64,000 nucleotides of DNA from Spirochaetota bacterium (GCA_029562645.1 JAKQUI010000069.1:124001-188000), one strand, 5' to 3'; positions 25,609-35,315 are shown, numbered from the stretch's first letter. Translations and numbers: made by a program. Notes: generated by a model from the letters alone, not told the origin.

Positions 25609-26685
25609 CTAAGATTTCGATCCGCTCAAACCCGCGAGCGTGTGCCGCCGGATCTTCTTCTCGCGATAGCGGTCGGTGGCCTCCACCGTTTCTGCGATCC
25701 GGTGCATCATCGCGACGCACTCGGCCGGGTGTTTGCCAACGGAGGTCTCGCCGGAGAGCATCACCACATCGGTGCCGTCGTAGATGGCGTTGGCGATGTC
25801 GCTCACGTCGGCGCGGCTGGGGTGCGGATTGTCGATCATCGACTCCAGCATCTGGGTCGCGGTGATGACGGGCTTGCCGGCGGCATTGCACTTCTCGATC
25901 ATCTGTTTCTGGAGCTCAGGGATGAGCCAGGGGTCCAGCTCCACGCCGAGGTCGCCGCGTGCCACCATGATAGCGTCGGTTTTCTCGAGGATGGCGTCGA
26001 AGTTCTCCACGCCCTCGGGGTTCTCGATCTTCGAGATGATGCGCATGCCGGTGCCATTGAGACGATCGCGCAGCTCGAGCACGTCATCGGCGTTTCGCGT
26101 GAAGGAATCGGCGATGAAATCGACCTGCATGCGCGCCGCCTCCTCCAGGTTGGGGATGTCGTACGGCATGGTGTAGGGATAGCCCACGATCGTGTCGGGA
26201 TGATTGAGCCCCTTCCGCTGGCGCAGGAGATCGCCGTACATCACCGTGCACACGATGCGCGTCCCCTCGACGGACTCCACGCGCAGGCCGATGTAGCCGT
26301 CGTCGATGAAGAGCCGGTGCCCGGGCTTCACGCACTCGTGGAGCCTCTCATAGGTGACGGGGATCCCCGCGGAAAAGTCCTTCACCGCGGGATACTCCGA
26401 GCCGGGAGGCTTGGGGAAGGCGGTGTCGATGACGAGCGTTTCGCCCGCCGTGATCTTGAGCGGCTCGGGGATGTCGCCGATGCGGATCTTCGGGCCCTTG
26501 ATGTCGTACACGATATAGCCCGAGGGATTGGCGCGCCGCGAGTTTCGCACAACCGCCTCGTGGTCCGCCGGCTTCCCATGCGAGCTGTTGATGCGCACGC
26601 CGGAGAGGCCGCTCGCATACAGCGCGTCGATAATGCCGACCGAGGCCGGTCCAATGGTCGCGAGTATCTCCGTCAATGCCGCCAT
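25609..26685 (-). CDS. pyk: Short pyruvate kinase (barrel and B domain only)
   Basis: It is predicted to make ATP and pyruvate from phosphoenolpyruvate. It has 358 residues, against about 470 normally. The catalytic barrel is present: [45 protein letters not shown] and ATQMLESM. The B domain lies between. The C-terminal domain, which carries the allosteric site, is absent. The stop looks natural, with no sequence after it resembling the lost domain. The start at 26685 follows GGGAGG. It is 26 bases after the DUF4340 gene in the ABC-export operon. Confidence 0.85.
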   Translation of the reverse strand: MAALTEILATIGPASVGIIDALYASGLSGVRINSSHGKPADHEAVVRNSRRANPSGYIVYDIKGPKIRIGDIPEPLKITAGETLVIDTAFPKPPGSEYPAVKDFSAGIPVTYERLHECVKPGHRLFIDDGYIGLRVESVEGTRIVCTVMYGDLLRQRKGLNHPDTIVGYPYTMPYDIPNLEEAARMQVDFIADSFTRNADDVLELRDRLNGTGMRIISKIENPEGVENFDAILEKTDAIMVARGDLGVELDPWLIPELQKQMIEKCNAAGKPVITATQMLESMIDNPHPSRADVSDIANAIYDGTDVVMLSGETSVGKHPAECVAMMHRIAETVEATDRYREKKIRRHTLAGLSGSKS

Positions 26686-26711
26686 GTCCGACCTCCCGTG
26701 AGACTGCGCGC

Positions 26712-27710
26712 CTATTTTTTCTTCATGTCGGCGGCGGTCACGAAATACCGTTCTGCGCCATGCGCGTTCAAGAAAAAGGCGTAGGGTGATTCCGATGATG
26801 TCGCCAGATAGCGCTTCCGGTCGGCGGTTTCCCGTCCGGCGATCACGAGCGTCATGTCCTTGCCGCCCGCGCGAAGTTTGATCGAACAGGTCCGGGCGCG
26901 CATGAGCGCGGGATCGGGACGCTCGGCGTATGCATCGGCCACCACCGACGCGAACGAGCTCAGGATGCCGTTGAGCTTTCCCTCGTCGAGCTCGGCCCCG
27001 CCCAGCTGCGCGCAGGTCCATTTGGCGACGGTCACGGGCTTCGCGTCCTTGTTCGTGCCGGCGCCCTTCCCCGCGTCCGTTCCCTTCGGCGCGGCAGGAT
27101 CAGCCGCCGGCTTTTCGTCCTTGATTTCCACCGTCTTTTTCGCGAATGAAAGCCGCGCGCCCTTGTACTCGATCTCGAAGGACTCGATCGAGGCCTGGTC
27201 GATCTTTATGACCTCCTTGTCGCGCAGATCGTCGGCGGATTTCGCAAAATCGTCCGCGAGCGGACCCCGCGCCAGAAAGACCTCGGGCCGATCCGCGAGC
27301 TTCACATACGTGTGCCGATATGTCGAGCTTTTCTTGCCGAGCAGGATGTCGCGCAGCGGCTTCTTGTCGCGACGCGCCACGACGCGCCGGGCCTTGCCCG
27401 CATCGAGGTCGAAGCGGTCGAGGTGCGGCTTCTCCGAGATGAGGTCGGCGAGCTCGAGATCGCGCAGCTGGTTTTCAAGCTTCACGACCGCCTTCGCGTC
27501 GGCCGGATAGGCCGCTTCATTGATGACCCACTTCCCGTCCTTCTTGTGCAATCGCAGCGAGCTCCCGGCGCCTTCGATCACGATCTCGTCGGCCTCGCCG
27601 CTCCATTTCCCGATGTCCGGCACCGCCGATCCGAAGCGCGCTTTTTTTATCGCGAGCACGAGCCCCAGGGCGACGATGAGTGCGATGCTGATGACGACCC
27701 GTTTATTCAC
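26712..27710 (-). CDS. DUF4340 membrane-anchored protein
   Basis: The protein has 332 residues. An N-terminal membrane anchor ([18 protein letters not shown]) is followed by a long periplasmic domain typical of DUF4340 ([25 protein letters not shown] and similar repeats). A low-complexity Ala/Lys/Asp linker lies at about 205-230. The GTG at 27710 is preferred because GGAGGT lies 7 bases upstream; a GTG at 27719 also exists. It overlaps the GldG-like gene by 8 bases. In many bacteria this family accompanies Gld-type ABC clusters, so it is probably an accessory of that exporter. Confidence 0.85.
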   Translation of the reverse strand: MNKRVVISIALIVALGLVLAIKKARFGSAVPDIGKWSGEADEIVIEGAGSSLRLHKKDGKWVINEAAYPADAKAVVKLENQLRDLELADLISEKPHLDRFDLDAGKARRVVARRDKKPLRDILLGKKSSTYRHTYVKLADRPEVFLARGPLADDFAKSADDLRDKEVIKIDQASIESFEIEYKGARLSFAKKTVEIKDEKPAADPAAPKGTDAGKGAGTNKDAKPVTVAKWTCAQLGGAELDEGKLNGILSSFASVVADAYAERPDPALMRARTCSIKLRAGGKDMTLVIAGRETADRKRYLATSSESPYAFFLNAHGAERYFVTAADMKKK

Positions 27711-29835
27711 CCGATCCACCTCCCGTGAATTCCTGCTGTATCCTCCGTCGTCGCATGTTGCGCATCCGCCAGATGAGGAGGCCGGCCGCCACCACCAACA
27801 GCGGCACGCCCGCGATGTTGAAGCCCTTGAGCAGATAGCGCTTCAGGTCCCCCGCTTCGCGCAGCGGATTGAACTCGAGCCCCTTGCTGCGCATCTGCGG
27901 GATCGCGGCGTTGCCCGCAAGGTAGTCGACCATGTTGTGCAGCAAGATCGCATTGGGCGATTTGCCCTCCTTGTCCACCACGCTGGGCCCGGTGATCTCG
28001 GAGGTCCCGGCCACTAAGATTTTTCCGGGCTTCACGGCCTTCTTGATGATGCCCGACGAGGCGATGGGCGATCCGCCCGGCGCGGGCGCTTTCCCCTTCT
28101 CCTCTTTAACCGGCGGCTCGGCCCGGTCCTTGAAATAGCTCTCGAACTGGCCGGACACGAGAACGGCGAGCTTGTGGCTGCGCATCTCGGTCTCGGCCGG
28201 CGGCTGCATCATCATGGGATTGAAGTTGATGCGCCCCTCCATGAGCCAGCTTCGCCGCGACGAGGACACCAGCGTCGTGGCCGTGAGGTTCGTCGATTTG
28301 AGCGCGTCCTCCTGCAGCGCGATGGACGAGCCCTTCAGAAAGAAGATGCGCTTCAGCGATGCGGTGATGGGGTTTGCGCGGTCAAGCGACTCCTCGTTGA
28401 CCATGGGCGCGAAGTAGATCACCTGCTCGCCGAACATCTGGTTGGCGGTGCGGTAGCACGACATGTCGAGGACGATATCGCGGTTCACGCTCACGCCAAA
28501 GGACTTCAGGTAATCGGCGAGGCCCGTGTCCACGGGGATCACCAGCGGCTGGCGACCGAACATCCCGCCGCCGCCCTGCATGTTCATCTCGTCGAAGGAA
28601 TCCAGGAAAAACAGCACCGATCGTCCCTTCATGAGAAACTGGTCGATTTTAAAGAGCTCGTATTCGCTGAAGCGGGACTTGGGCCCGTTCACGATGAGCG
28701 TGTTGATGTCGTCGGGGATCTCGTCCTTCGACAGGTCGACCGTCTTGAACTCGTAGAGGTCGGAGATGAGCGTCTTGAAGTTCGCCGCGCCGGCGCGCTC
28801 GTCATTGATGTCGCGCTCGTTGTGGCCGGTCACATACCCCACCTTCTGGTTCACGCTGATGAGGTTCCCGATGGCCGCGTTGAGCCCGTCCGCGAGCGTG
28901 TCGGTGTTCACCTGAATCTGCCCCATAATGTTGCGCGTGAGCACCTGGATGGTCTCGAAGCGCCCCCCGTGCTCCACCACCACGCCGATCACGCCGGAGC
29001 CGGCCTCTACGCGCTTGCCAAGGTCCGTGGTGAAGGCGGGCCACCTCAAGGGAAAGAGGCCGTACGATTCGGCCAGCGCCATCTGGTTCTTGTCCGCGCC
29101 GGGGTCCACGTGCTTGTAGGACAGCTTGTTGTAATTCTTGGCGCCCACCGTGCGCACGATCTTCTCCACCTGCTCGTTCACGGTCTCGATGCCCCGCAGG
29201 GGGATCGAGGAGCTGGCGTAGAAGGTCACGGCGATCTGCCCGTCGAGCTTCACGAGCGCGTCCACCTTGCCGATCATCTTCTTGATAAGCGTGGTGATGC
29301 GGTACTCGATGCCCTCGGCCTCGGTGATCGACTCGATCTTCTCCACCAGGTCACCGTGGACGATCGCGATGCCCATGAAGGCGTTGCGGAACTTCACCTG
29401 GTCGCTCTGGATCTCGCGCACCTGCACGGGATAGATGCCGTAGTCTCCCGCGGCGTCCTTCTGTTTCTCCACGTCCACGAACTCATAGCGGAAGTTGCGG
29501 TTCGCGCTGTTTTTGAACTCCCCGAGGATGTCGGAGACGTAGCGGTACACGCCGTTGTAGGGCGCGGGCAGGTCCTTTGAGAAGAACACCTTCACGGTGA
29601 GCGGCTCGGCGAGGTTCGCGACGAGCTCGCGGCTCAGCGGCGAGAGCGAGTAGGCGCCGTTGCGCGTCGCGTCGCAGCGGAAGTAGAGCACCCCCGCGAC
29701 GAGGTTGATCATCAGGATAATGACGATGTTGATGGCGAGCGTGGAGCGGCGCGCGCCCAGCGACTGCGTGATCCGTTTCGCGAGCCCCGCCGCGTCCAGC
29801 GATTTCACCTGCGACAGCATTTGCTTGATGTCCAT
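27703..29835 (-). CDS. Gld-type auxiliary membrane protein (GldG-like)
   Basis: The protein has 710 residues. One membrane segment lies near the N-terminus (about 35-55, LAINIVIILMINLVAGVLYF) and one near the C-terminus (IAGVPLLVVAAGLLIW). The large domain between matches the uncharacterised ABC-transport auxiliary family that includes GldG (EPLTVKVFFSKDLPAPYNGVYRYVSD; TLIVNGPKSRFSEYELFKIDQFLMKG; VLFFLDSF). The start at 29835 follows GGAGGT. It lies 4 bases after the permease. Substrate unknown. Confidence 0.85.
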   Translation of the reverse strand: MDIKQMLSQVKSLDAAGLAKRITQSLGARRSTLAINIVIILMINLVAGVLYFRCDATRNGAYSLSPLSRELVANLAEPLTVKVFFSKDLPAPYNGVYRYVSDILGEFKNSANRNFRYEFVDVEKQKDAAGDYGIYPVQVREIQSDQVKFRNAFMGIAIVHGDLVEKIESITEAEGIEYRITTLIKKMIGKVDALVKLDGQIAVTFYASSSIPLRGIETVNEQVEKIVRTVGAKNYNKLSYKHVDPGADKNQMALAESYGLFPLRWPAFTTDLGKRVEAGSGVIGVVVEHGGRFETIQVLTRNIMGQIQVNTDTLADGLNAAIGNLISVNQKVGYVTGHNERDINDERAGAANFKTLISDLYEFKTVDLSKDEIPDDINTLIVNGPKSRFSEYELFKIDQFLMKGRSVLFFLDSFDEMNMQGGGGMFGRQPLVIPVDTGLADYLKSFGVSVNRDIVLDMSCYRTANQMFGEQVIYFAPMVNEESLDRANPITASLKRIFFLKGSSIALQEDALKSTNLTATTLVSSSRRSWLMEGRINFNPMMMQPPAETEMRSHKLAVLVSGQFESYFKDRAEPPVKEEKGKAPAPGGSPIASSGIIKKAVKPGKILVAGTSEITGPSVVDKEGKSPNAILLHNMVDYLAGNAAIPQMRSKGLEFNPLREAGDLKRYLLKGFNIAGVPLLVVAAGLLIWRMRNMRRRRIQQEFTGGGSGE

Positions 29836-29839
29836 GGCC

Positions 29840-30556
29840 CTACCTCCGCTCGTCCAGGACGTGCACCGAGCCCATGAGGGCCAGCGCAATCACCGAAAGG
29901 AAATACACGATGTCGCGCGAATCGACCACCCCGCGCTCGATGCTGTGAAAGTGCCCCGACACCGACAGGTACTCAACGACGCCCACCAGGGCGCTGGGCA
30001 TGAGCATCTTGAAGCGGTCCAGCCCGAAGAGCGTGAGCAGAAAGCAGGCCAGGACGCCCACGATGAGCGCGATGATCTGGTTCTTCGTGAAGGTGGACGC
30101 GAAGATCCCGATGGCCGCGAAGGTCGCGCCCAGGAGGAGCGCACCCAGGTAGCCGCCCACGATGGGCCCGATGTCGGGCGATCCAACCAGCGCCACCGAG
30201 ATCGCGTAGAAGAGCGTGGGCGCCAGCATGATCCCTACGAAGGCCGTGGCCCCCAGGAACTTGCCCAGCACCGCCTCCAGCGTGGTCACCGGCAGCGTCA
30301 TGAGGATCTCGAATGAGCCGCTGTGCTTCTCCTCGGCAAAGAGGCGCATCGTGAGCGCCGGGATGAATATCGAAAAGGTGATGGGCAACAGCTCGAAGAA
30401 GCCGCGCAGTTCGGAGCGGCCGAAGAGAAAGAACGTATCGAAGAACAGGTAGCCGCTCAAGACGAGAAACGCGGCGATGACGATATAGGCGACTGGAGAG
30501 TAGAAATAACTCCGCAGCTCCTTTTTCATGATGATGAGAGAACCATCAAGCTTCAT
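29840..30556 (-). CDS. ABC-2 type permease (GldF-like)
   Basis: The membrane component of the ABC exporter encoded here. It has 238 residues and six hydrophobic segments (e.g. SPVAYIVIAAFLVLSGYLFF, LPITFSIFIPALTMRLFAEE, IALIVGVLACFLLTLFGL). The conserved EEKHSGSFEILMTLPVT loop of GldF/NosY-like permeases is present. The start at 30556 follows GGGGAGGGGAGC and overlaps the ATPase gene by 11 bases. Confidence 0.9.
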   Translation of the reverse strand: MKLDGSLIIMKKELRSYFYSPVAYIVIAAFLVLSGYLFFDTFFLFGRSELRGFFELLPITFSIFIPALTMRLFAEEKHSGSFEILMTLPVTTLEAVLGKFLGATAFVGIMLAPTLFYAISVALVGSPDIGPIVGGYLGALLLGATFAAIGIFASTFTKNQIIALIVGVLACFLLTLFGLDRFKMLMPSALVGVVEYLSVSGHFHSIERGVVDSRDIVYFLSVIALALMGSVHVLDERR

Positions 30557-31493
30557 GCTCCCCTCCCCTGGTGAGTTTTCTAAAGATGTTCTCAAGGGTC
30601 TGCTGCTCCTGCTTCATTTCATAGAGCGTCCAGCCCTTGTCGGCGATGAGCCGGAAGATCGACGGGCGCACGTCGCTCGCCGTCCCGGTGAGCACGTTGG
30701 CGGCCGTAAGGCCCTCGCGGTCCACCGCCTCGCGGATGTCGCTCACGCCGTCCAGGCGGCGGATGGCGTCGGCCAGCGTGCCGAACTCGACCCCGCTCAC
30801 GCGCAGCGTCACGCTGTTTCCCGTGTCGCCCCCCTCGGTGAGCTCGCGCGTGGTGCTGTCGGCCGCGATCTTCCCGCGATCGATGATGATGACGCGGTCG
30901 CAGGTGGCCTCCACCTCCGAAAGGATATGCGTGGAGAGAATCACCGTTTTGCGCTTCCCGATCTCTTTTATCACATTACGGATCTCGACGATCTGGTTCG
31001 GATCGAGCCCGCTCGTCGGCTCGTCCAGGATAAGGATCTCGGGATCGTGTATCATCGCGTGCGCGAGCCCCACGCGCTGTTTGTAGCCCTTCGAGAGGTC
31101 GCCGATGTTCTTGTGCATCACCTCGGCCAGGCCGCAGACGTTTGCGATCTCCCTGATGCGCGTCGGGAGCGTCTCCGCGGGGATCTCGCGGATCTGACCT
31201 ACGTACCACAGGTAGTCGTACACGATCATGTCGGCGTACAACGGCGCCGATTCCGGCAGGTAGCCGATGATGCGTCGCACCTCGATGGGATTCATGCTCG
31301 CGAGGTAATCGCCCACGACCACGCTTCCCGCGTCGGGCGCAAGATAGCAGGTGAGCATGCGCAGGGTCGTCGTCTTCCCCGCGCCGTTGGGGCCCAACAG
31401 CCCCGTGATCTCGCCCTTGCGGATCGCGAACGAGATGTCGTTCACCGCGACGAGATCGCCGAAACGCTTGGTGAGGTTGTTCACGGTAATCAT
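30546..31493 (-). CDS. ABC transporter ATP-binding protein (GldA-like)
   Basis: The ATPase of the exporter. It has 315 residues. Walker A is GPNGAGKTT, the Q-loop region is [10 protein letters not shown], the signature LSKGYKQR, Walker B ILILDEPT and the switch His STHIL. The C-terminal extension (about 225-315) is typical of ABC-2 ATPases. It is the first gene of a five-gene run (ATPase, permease, GldG-like, DUF4340, short pyk). The start ATG follows GGAGG by 13 bases. Confidence 0.93.
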   Translation of the reverse strand: MITVNNLTKRFGDLVAVNDISFAIRKGEITGLLGPNGAGKTTTLRMLTCYLAPDAGSVVVGDYLASMNPIEVRRIIGYLPESAPLYADMIVYDYLWYVGQIREIPAETLPTRIREIANVCGLAEVMHKNIGDLSKGYKQRVGLAHAMIHDPEILILDEPTSGLDPNQIVEIRNVIKEIGKRKTVILSTHILSEVEATCDRVIIIDRGKIAADSTTRELTEGGDTGNSVTLRVSGVEFGTLADAIRRLDGVSDIREAVDREGLTAANVLTGTASDVRPSIFRLIADKGWTLYEMKQEQQTLENIFRKLTRGGEHEA

Positions 31494-31520
31494 GCGGTCG
31501 TGTTGTCCTCCATGGTTGGA

Positions 31521-31652
31521 GTGGGGCATCGCCCCACCCGTACTCTTCCTGTGAGACGAGGCAGTGCCTCGTCTTTATGATTGTATCGATCCCAGAGTCG
31601 AGACGGGGCAATGCCCCGTCTTTACTGATACGGCACTGCCACGTCTTTACTG
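31521..31652. repeat. Cluster of four short palindromic repeats
   Basis: Unit A is GTGGGGC-ATC-GCCCCAC (31521-31537). Unit B is GACGAGGCA-G-TGCCTCGTC (31555-31573). Unit C is GACGGGGCA-A-TGCCCCGTC (31602-31620). Unit D (31629-31652) is a decayed copy. B, C and D are followed by TTTA(C/T)TG. They occupy the promoter space of the ABC operon, and unit D supplies the stop codon of the cupin gene. Confidence 0.75.
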
Positions 31653-32012
31653 TTGCGACGATCCCCCCGGCGCTGCCCGGCTGTAATCGTCTTCCAGGCG
31701 TTCGATGTCGTCCTCGCCGAAGTAGTCGCCCACCTGCGTCTCGATGAAGACGAGGTTTGCGACGCCGGTGTTCTTGATGCGGTGCACGGCGCGGCAGGGG
31801 ATGTCCACCGACTCTCCGGCGCACAGCGTGAATTCGCGCTCGCCGAGCGTCATCAGCGCCTCGCCGGTCACGATGTACCAGTGCTCCGCGCGCCGCGCGT
31901 GTCGTTGCAGGCTCAGGCGCTTGTCGGGGTACACCGTGATGCGCTTCACCTTGTGGTCGCGCTCGTCGGAGAGCACGTCGTAGAAGCCCCAGGGGCGATG
32001 ATTGTCTTCCAT
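31647..32012 (-). CDS. Stand-alone cupin (mannose-6-phosphate isomerase type II-like)
   Basis: The protein has 121 residues forming one cupin barrel, like the C-terminal isomerase domain of GDP-mannose pyrophosphorylase fusions: RPWGFYDVL, the metal motif region SLQRHARRAEHWYIVTGEA, IPCRAVHRIKNTG and FIETQVGDYFGEDDIERLEDDY. The usual His/Glu metal ligands are visible. It may isomerise mannose-6-phosphate or act on another sugar phosphate. The last residues (APGGSSQQ) and the stop fall at the edge of the repeat cluster. It is 10 bases after serC. Confidence 0.82.
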   Translation of the reverse strand: MEDNHRPWGFYDVLSDERDHKVKRITVYPDKRLSLQRHARRAEHWYIVTGEALMTLGEREFTLCAGESVDIPCRAVHRIKNTGVANLVFIETQVGDYFGEDDIERLEDDYSRAAPGGSSQQ

Positions 32013-32022
32013 GCCGCCCTCC

Positions 32023-33108
32023 CTAGCCGTGCTTTTTCATGAATTCCTTCATGAAATCGGCAAGCGCGCGCACGCCCTCCATGGGCATGGCATTGTATAT
32101 TGACGCGCGGCATCCGCCCACCGAGCGGTGACCCTTGAGGCCGCTCAAGCCCTGTCGTTCGGCTTCCTTGAAAAAGTCGTCCTCGAGCCCGTCGTCGTCC
32201 AGGAGCCACACCACGTTCATGAGGGATCGGCTTGCCTTTTCCACGGGATTTTTGTAATACCCGCCGCTTGCATCGATGAGATCATACAGGAGGGTCGCCT
32301 TCTCCCGATTGAGCCGCTCCAGCGCCTCCAGGCCGCCCATGGACTTGATCCATTTGAGCGTGAGATTGGTCGCCCACACCGTGAAGGTGGGCGGCGTATT
32401 GTAGAGGGAGTTGTTCTCGGCGTGCAGATCGTAGCGCAGGTACGCCGGAAGGTCCTTTCGCGCCGCCGCGATAAAGTCCTTTCGGATGACGACGATCGCC
32501 ATCCCCGCCGGCGCAAGGTTCTTTTGCGTGCCGGCGAACACCAGGCCGATATTGTTCCAGGGAAATTGCCGTGACAGAATATCCGACGACATGTCGGCCA
32601 CGATGGGAACGCCCGCCGTGTCCGGGTAGGATGCCCACTGCACCCCGCCGATGGTCTCGTTTGAGCATAGGTGCACGTAGCGCGCGCCGCTCGTGAAGCT
32701 GAGCTCCTTTTGCTGAGGCATCCGGGTGTATTTCGACGTCTTGCCGTCCCAGATAATGTTCGCTCGTCCCACCAGCGAGGCGTCCTCGTGCGCCTTCTTG
32801 GCCCACGTGCCGGTGAGAATGAAATCGGCGGCATCGCCCGCTCGCAGGAACGCCATCGGGATCATCGCGAACTGGAGCGTCGCGCCGCCCTGCAGAAAGA
32901 GCACCTGGAACTCGTTCGGTACGGTAAGGATCTCCCGGAAGAGCGCGATGGTTTCGTTGTGCACGCGCTCGTAGACCTTGCCGCGGTGGCTCATCTCGAC
33001 AAGCGACATGCCGCTGCCCTCGAAATCGACCAGCTTCTGCGCCGCCTCCTCAAGCGCCGGGAGCGGCAGCATGGACGGACCGGATGAAAAATTATAGATG
33101 CGCGCCAT
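32023..33108 (-). CDS. serC: Phosphoserine aminotransferase
   Basis: It makes 3-phosphoserine in serine synthesis (and can act in pyridoxal synthesis). It has 361 residues. The start YNFSSGPSMLPLPALEEA and the early SLVEMSHRGKVYE match SerC, as do the PLP-binding Lys in FAGTQKNLAPAG and the C-terminal HRSVGGCRASIYNAMP. The ATG at 33108 has no clear ribosome site; an upstream in-frame extension to 33165 is not conserved. It is divergent from rsmI. Confidence 0.96.
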   Translation of the reverse strand: MARIYNFSSGPSMLPLPALEEAAQKLVDFEGSGMSLVEMSHRGKVYERVHNETIALFREILTVPNEFQVLFLQGGATLQFAMIPMAFLRAGDAADFILTGTWAKKAHEDASLVGRANIIWDGKTSKYTRMPQQKELSFTSGARYVHLCSNETIGGVQWASYPDTAGVPIVADMSSDILSRQFPWNNIGLVFAGTQKNLAPAGMAIVVIRKDFIAAARKDLPAYLRYDLHAENNSLYNTPPTFTVWATNLTLKWIKSMGGLEALERLNREKATLLYDLIDASGGYYKNPVEKASRSLMNVVWLLDDDGLEDDFFKEAERQGLSGLKGHRSVGGCRASIYNAMPMEGVRALADFMKEFMKKHG

Positions 33109-33226
33109 AACACAATGCCCGTGTGCGTCTGGTGGTATCGTGTACCCGTGAGGTGCGGGCCACATTCAGGAATTCGACGCACCCGTGATGGACGCGAAAG
33201 CGTCCGGCGTCAAGACATTAAACTAT

Positions 33227-33255
33227 TTGACAGGAAATTTTATTTTTGTTTCATA
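33227..33255 (+). promoter_or_regulatory. Probable rsmI promoter
   Basis: TTGACA (33227-33232), 17-base spacer, TTCATA (33250-33255). The -35 box is perfect and the -10 box moderate. It lies about 34 bases before the rsmI start. A perfect hairpin with a GAAA loop (33190-33205) lies upstream, between the divergent genes. Confidence 0.5.
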
Positions 33256-33288
33256 GCGGGTGAAAAAATTTATGCGCACGGAACAATC

Positions 33289-33996
33289 ATGCCCGGCACG
33301 CTCTACATCATCGGCGGTCCCATCGGCAACCTGGAGGACATCACCCTGCGCGCCCTGCGCATCCTCCGGGAGTGCACCGACGTCATCTACTGCGAGGACA
33401 CGCGGCAGACGCATAAGCTCGCCGCCCACTACGGCATCGGCGCGCCGCTGGTGTCGCTCCACGCGCACTCGTCCGAGGCCAAGCTCAAAAAGGCGGTGGA
33501 TGATATCGCCGCCGGCAGGAACGCCGTCTATCTGACCGACTCGGGAACGCCAGGTCTGTCCGATCCCGGCGCGCGCTTCGTCGCCGCGGCGCGCGCGGCC
33601 GGCGTCGCCGTGGTACCGGTCCCCGGCCCCTCCGCGCTCACGGCGCTCGTCTCGGTCGCGGGGCTCGGCGGGCGGCGCGTTCTCTTCGCCGGGTTCCTGA
33701 GCACCAAGGACGGCCGGCGGCGGCGCGAGCTCGAGCGTTTTCGGGACATCGACGGCGCCATCGTCGTGTACGAATCGCCATATCGCATCAAAAAACTGCT
33801 GCGCGACATCGCGACGGTCCTGCCGGGAGCGCGCGTCGCCATCGGCCGGGAGATGACCAAGACCTACGAGGAGATCATAACCGGCAGCATCGAGGAGATC
33901 ATCACCGGCATCGACAGTCTCACGGATCGCGGAGAGTTCGCCGTGGCGATAGCGCCGGGGGATGTCGTCATATCAGACGCTGCGGATGGCGACTAA
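33289..33996 (+). CDS. rsmI: 16S rRNA 2'-O-ribose methyltransferase RsmI
   Basis: It methylates C1402 of 16S rRNA using S-adenosylmethionine. It has 235 residues. Tetrapyrrole-methylase fold motifs are clear: TLYIIGGPIGNLEDITLRA, CEDTRQTHKL, LTDSGTPGLSDPG, VVPVPGPSALTAL and YESPYRIKKLL. The length is slightly below the usual 270-290 because the small C-terminal extra domain is absent. The start was chosen at the family Met; the site (GGAA) is weak. Confidence 0.94.
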   Translation: MPGTLYIIGGPIGNLEDITLRALRILRECTDVIYCEDTRQTHKLAAHYGIGAPLVSLHAHSSEAKLKKAVDDIAAGRNAVYLTDSGTPGLSDPGARFVAAARAAGVAVVPVPGPSALTALVSVAGLGGRRVLFAGFLSTKDGRRRRELERFRDIDGAIVVYESPYRIKKLLRDIATVLPGARVAIGREMTKTYEEIITGSIEEIITGIDSLTDRGEFAVAIAPGDVVISDAADGD

Positions 33997-34018
33997 TAAA
34001 GGGGAAGGCCGGTACCGC

Positions 34019-35137
34019 TTACACCTTCCAGACGAGAACAGCGTCAAATAACCTCGTCGTCCGATACTCGGTCTCACGTTTCAGTTTCACCAACGCATCG
34101 CCCCGTAATTCGACAAGACCACAAACCGCCGCGAATCGTCTCAGAAACAGCGAACAAAATCCCGATGAAATCATGTCGAAATCGCTCATCGCCCTCATGT
34201 CCGATTCGAATGTTGGGAATGCCCGTTTAAACACATCGACAAGTTGTTGCTCGGGCACGAATTCGGATGCCGCGCGCTTGAGCACGAGCAGGTTAAACAC
34301 CAGCGCATGCTGGATGAACACCATATCCTCGGGATAGCGAGTTCCGTAAAGCCAGTTGATTGACGAAGCGAGGTAATCGAACAACATTGAGTACAACTCA
34401 AACGGATCATTCCGTGCGAGGATTTGCTCCGCCTTCTTGGTAAGTCTGAATCTCCCCTGTTGTTTTCTCATAAGGCCCATATCCTTGAGGAAAAACCGCA
34501 GCCGGGTAAGCTCGAGAACATCATCCTCCCGCATTGGCGGGTCTTTCAATAGGGCATCCTCTTTAATGAACCGCTCAAAGAAGGCCTGCACGAGAACGCG
34601 GGGGAAATTGCCAAGCTGGGTCGGCTTGTAGCCCGGTTCCGTCTCGTATATCGTTTGCATAACATATCGGCACTGCGCCAGGACCGGTACGCCCTCCAGC
34701 AATTCCCTGTCAACGCTCTTGTCGAGCGCAACTAGTTCCGTGTTTTCCAGGAACGACTTGTGCAAAACGTCACGCATCTGCGTGGGCGACAATCCAAGGA
34801 ACTCCTCACGAGGACTCGTGTTGGCGGAAAGCATCCGACGATCAATTTCGGCCTGAAGCTCCTCCTTGGATTCGAAGATCCGATCGCCGATGTCCTGCTT
34901 CAGTTTCTTCATGGATTCCGTTGCCGCATTGGGGCGCCCGAGGAACTCCATGAACGTGGGCACCGGACCTTTCGCATCATCCCAGCTCTCCGCGAATGCC
35001 TCGTAGCGCTTAAAATTGTCGTCCGAAAAGCCGACACCCGGGAAGGGGATCACGTTGTCCTGCTCCTGTAAGCAGCAGTGCTTGTATTTTTTTCCGCTTC
35101 CACAGGGACAGGGTTCATTTCTTCCGGTCGTCGACAT
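34019..35137 (-). CDS. SEC-C zinc-motif protein of unknown function
   Basis: The protein has 372 residues. The N-terminus is a SEC-C metal motif (GRNEPCPCGSGKKYKHCC), like the zinc tail of SecA. The other 340 residues are helical and not recognised. It is not SecA: no ATPase motifs. The start at 35137 is favoured because AAGGTGA lies 8 bases upstream; the ATG at 35155 lacks a site. The gene and its flanks look AT-richer than the neighbours, which suggests acquisition by transfer. It stands alone, with a 10-bp inverted repeat upstream. Confidence 0.78.
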   Translation of the reverse strand: MSTTGRNEPCPCGSGKKYKHCCLQEQDNVIPFPGVGFSDDNFKRYEAFAESWDDAKGPVPTFMEFLGRPNAATESMKKLKQDIGDRIFESKEELQAEIDRRMLSANTSPREEFLGLSPTQMRDVLHKSFLENTELVALDKSVDRELLEGVPVLAQCRYVMQTIYETEPGYKPTQLGNFPRVLVQAFFERFIKEDALLKDPPMREDDVLELTRLRFFLKDMGLMRKQQGRFRLTKKAEQILARNDPFELYSMLFDYLASSINWLYGTRYPEDMVFIQHALVFNLLVLKRAASEFVPEQQLVDVFKRAFPTFESDMRAMSDFDMISSGFCSLFLRRFAAVCGLVELRGDALVKLKRETEYRTTRLFDAVLVWKV

Positions 35138-35179
35138 AAAATCATTCACCTTCATTTATTATTGAACGAGCCTGCAATA

Positions 35180-35229
35180 GTGATCATTGACATGACGCTC
35201 ACTATCCGTTCAAGGTCCACAATGATCAC
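35180..35229. promoter_or_regulatory. 10-bp inverted repeat upstream of the SEC-C gene
   Basis: The perfect arms GTGATCATTG (35180-35189) and CAATGATCAC (35220-35229) are 30 bases apart, 42 bases upstream of the SEC-C start. This could be an operator pair or the remains of a mobile-element end. No transposase is near. Confidence 0.45.
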
Positions 35230-35315
35230 ACGATAAAACTACAATTCGTCAATCAAAAAGTCGGGACAACAGCTCTCCGCTCGTGGTGCTCACGCACCCA
35301 TTCTCCCGGAATGTC

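Noticed and set aside
26686-27021. N-terminal extension of pyruvate kinase
   Set aside because: The extra 112 residues overlap the DUF4340 gene and show no pyruvate-kinase match; a good ribosome site precedes the ATG at 26685.
31521-31652. CRISPR array
   Set aside because: The units are self-palindromic, unevenly spaced and only four; there are no uniform spacers and no cas genes.
34019-35155. SecA
   Set aside because: Only the SEC-C zinc motif matches; there are no DEAD-helicase motifs and the length is too short.
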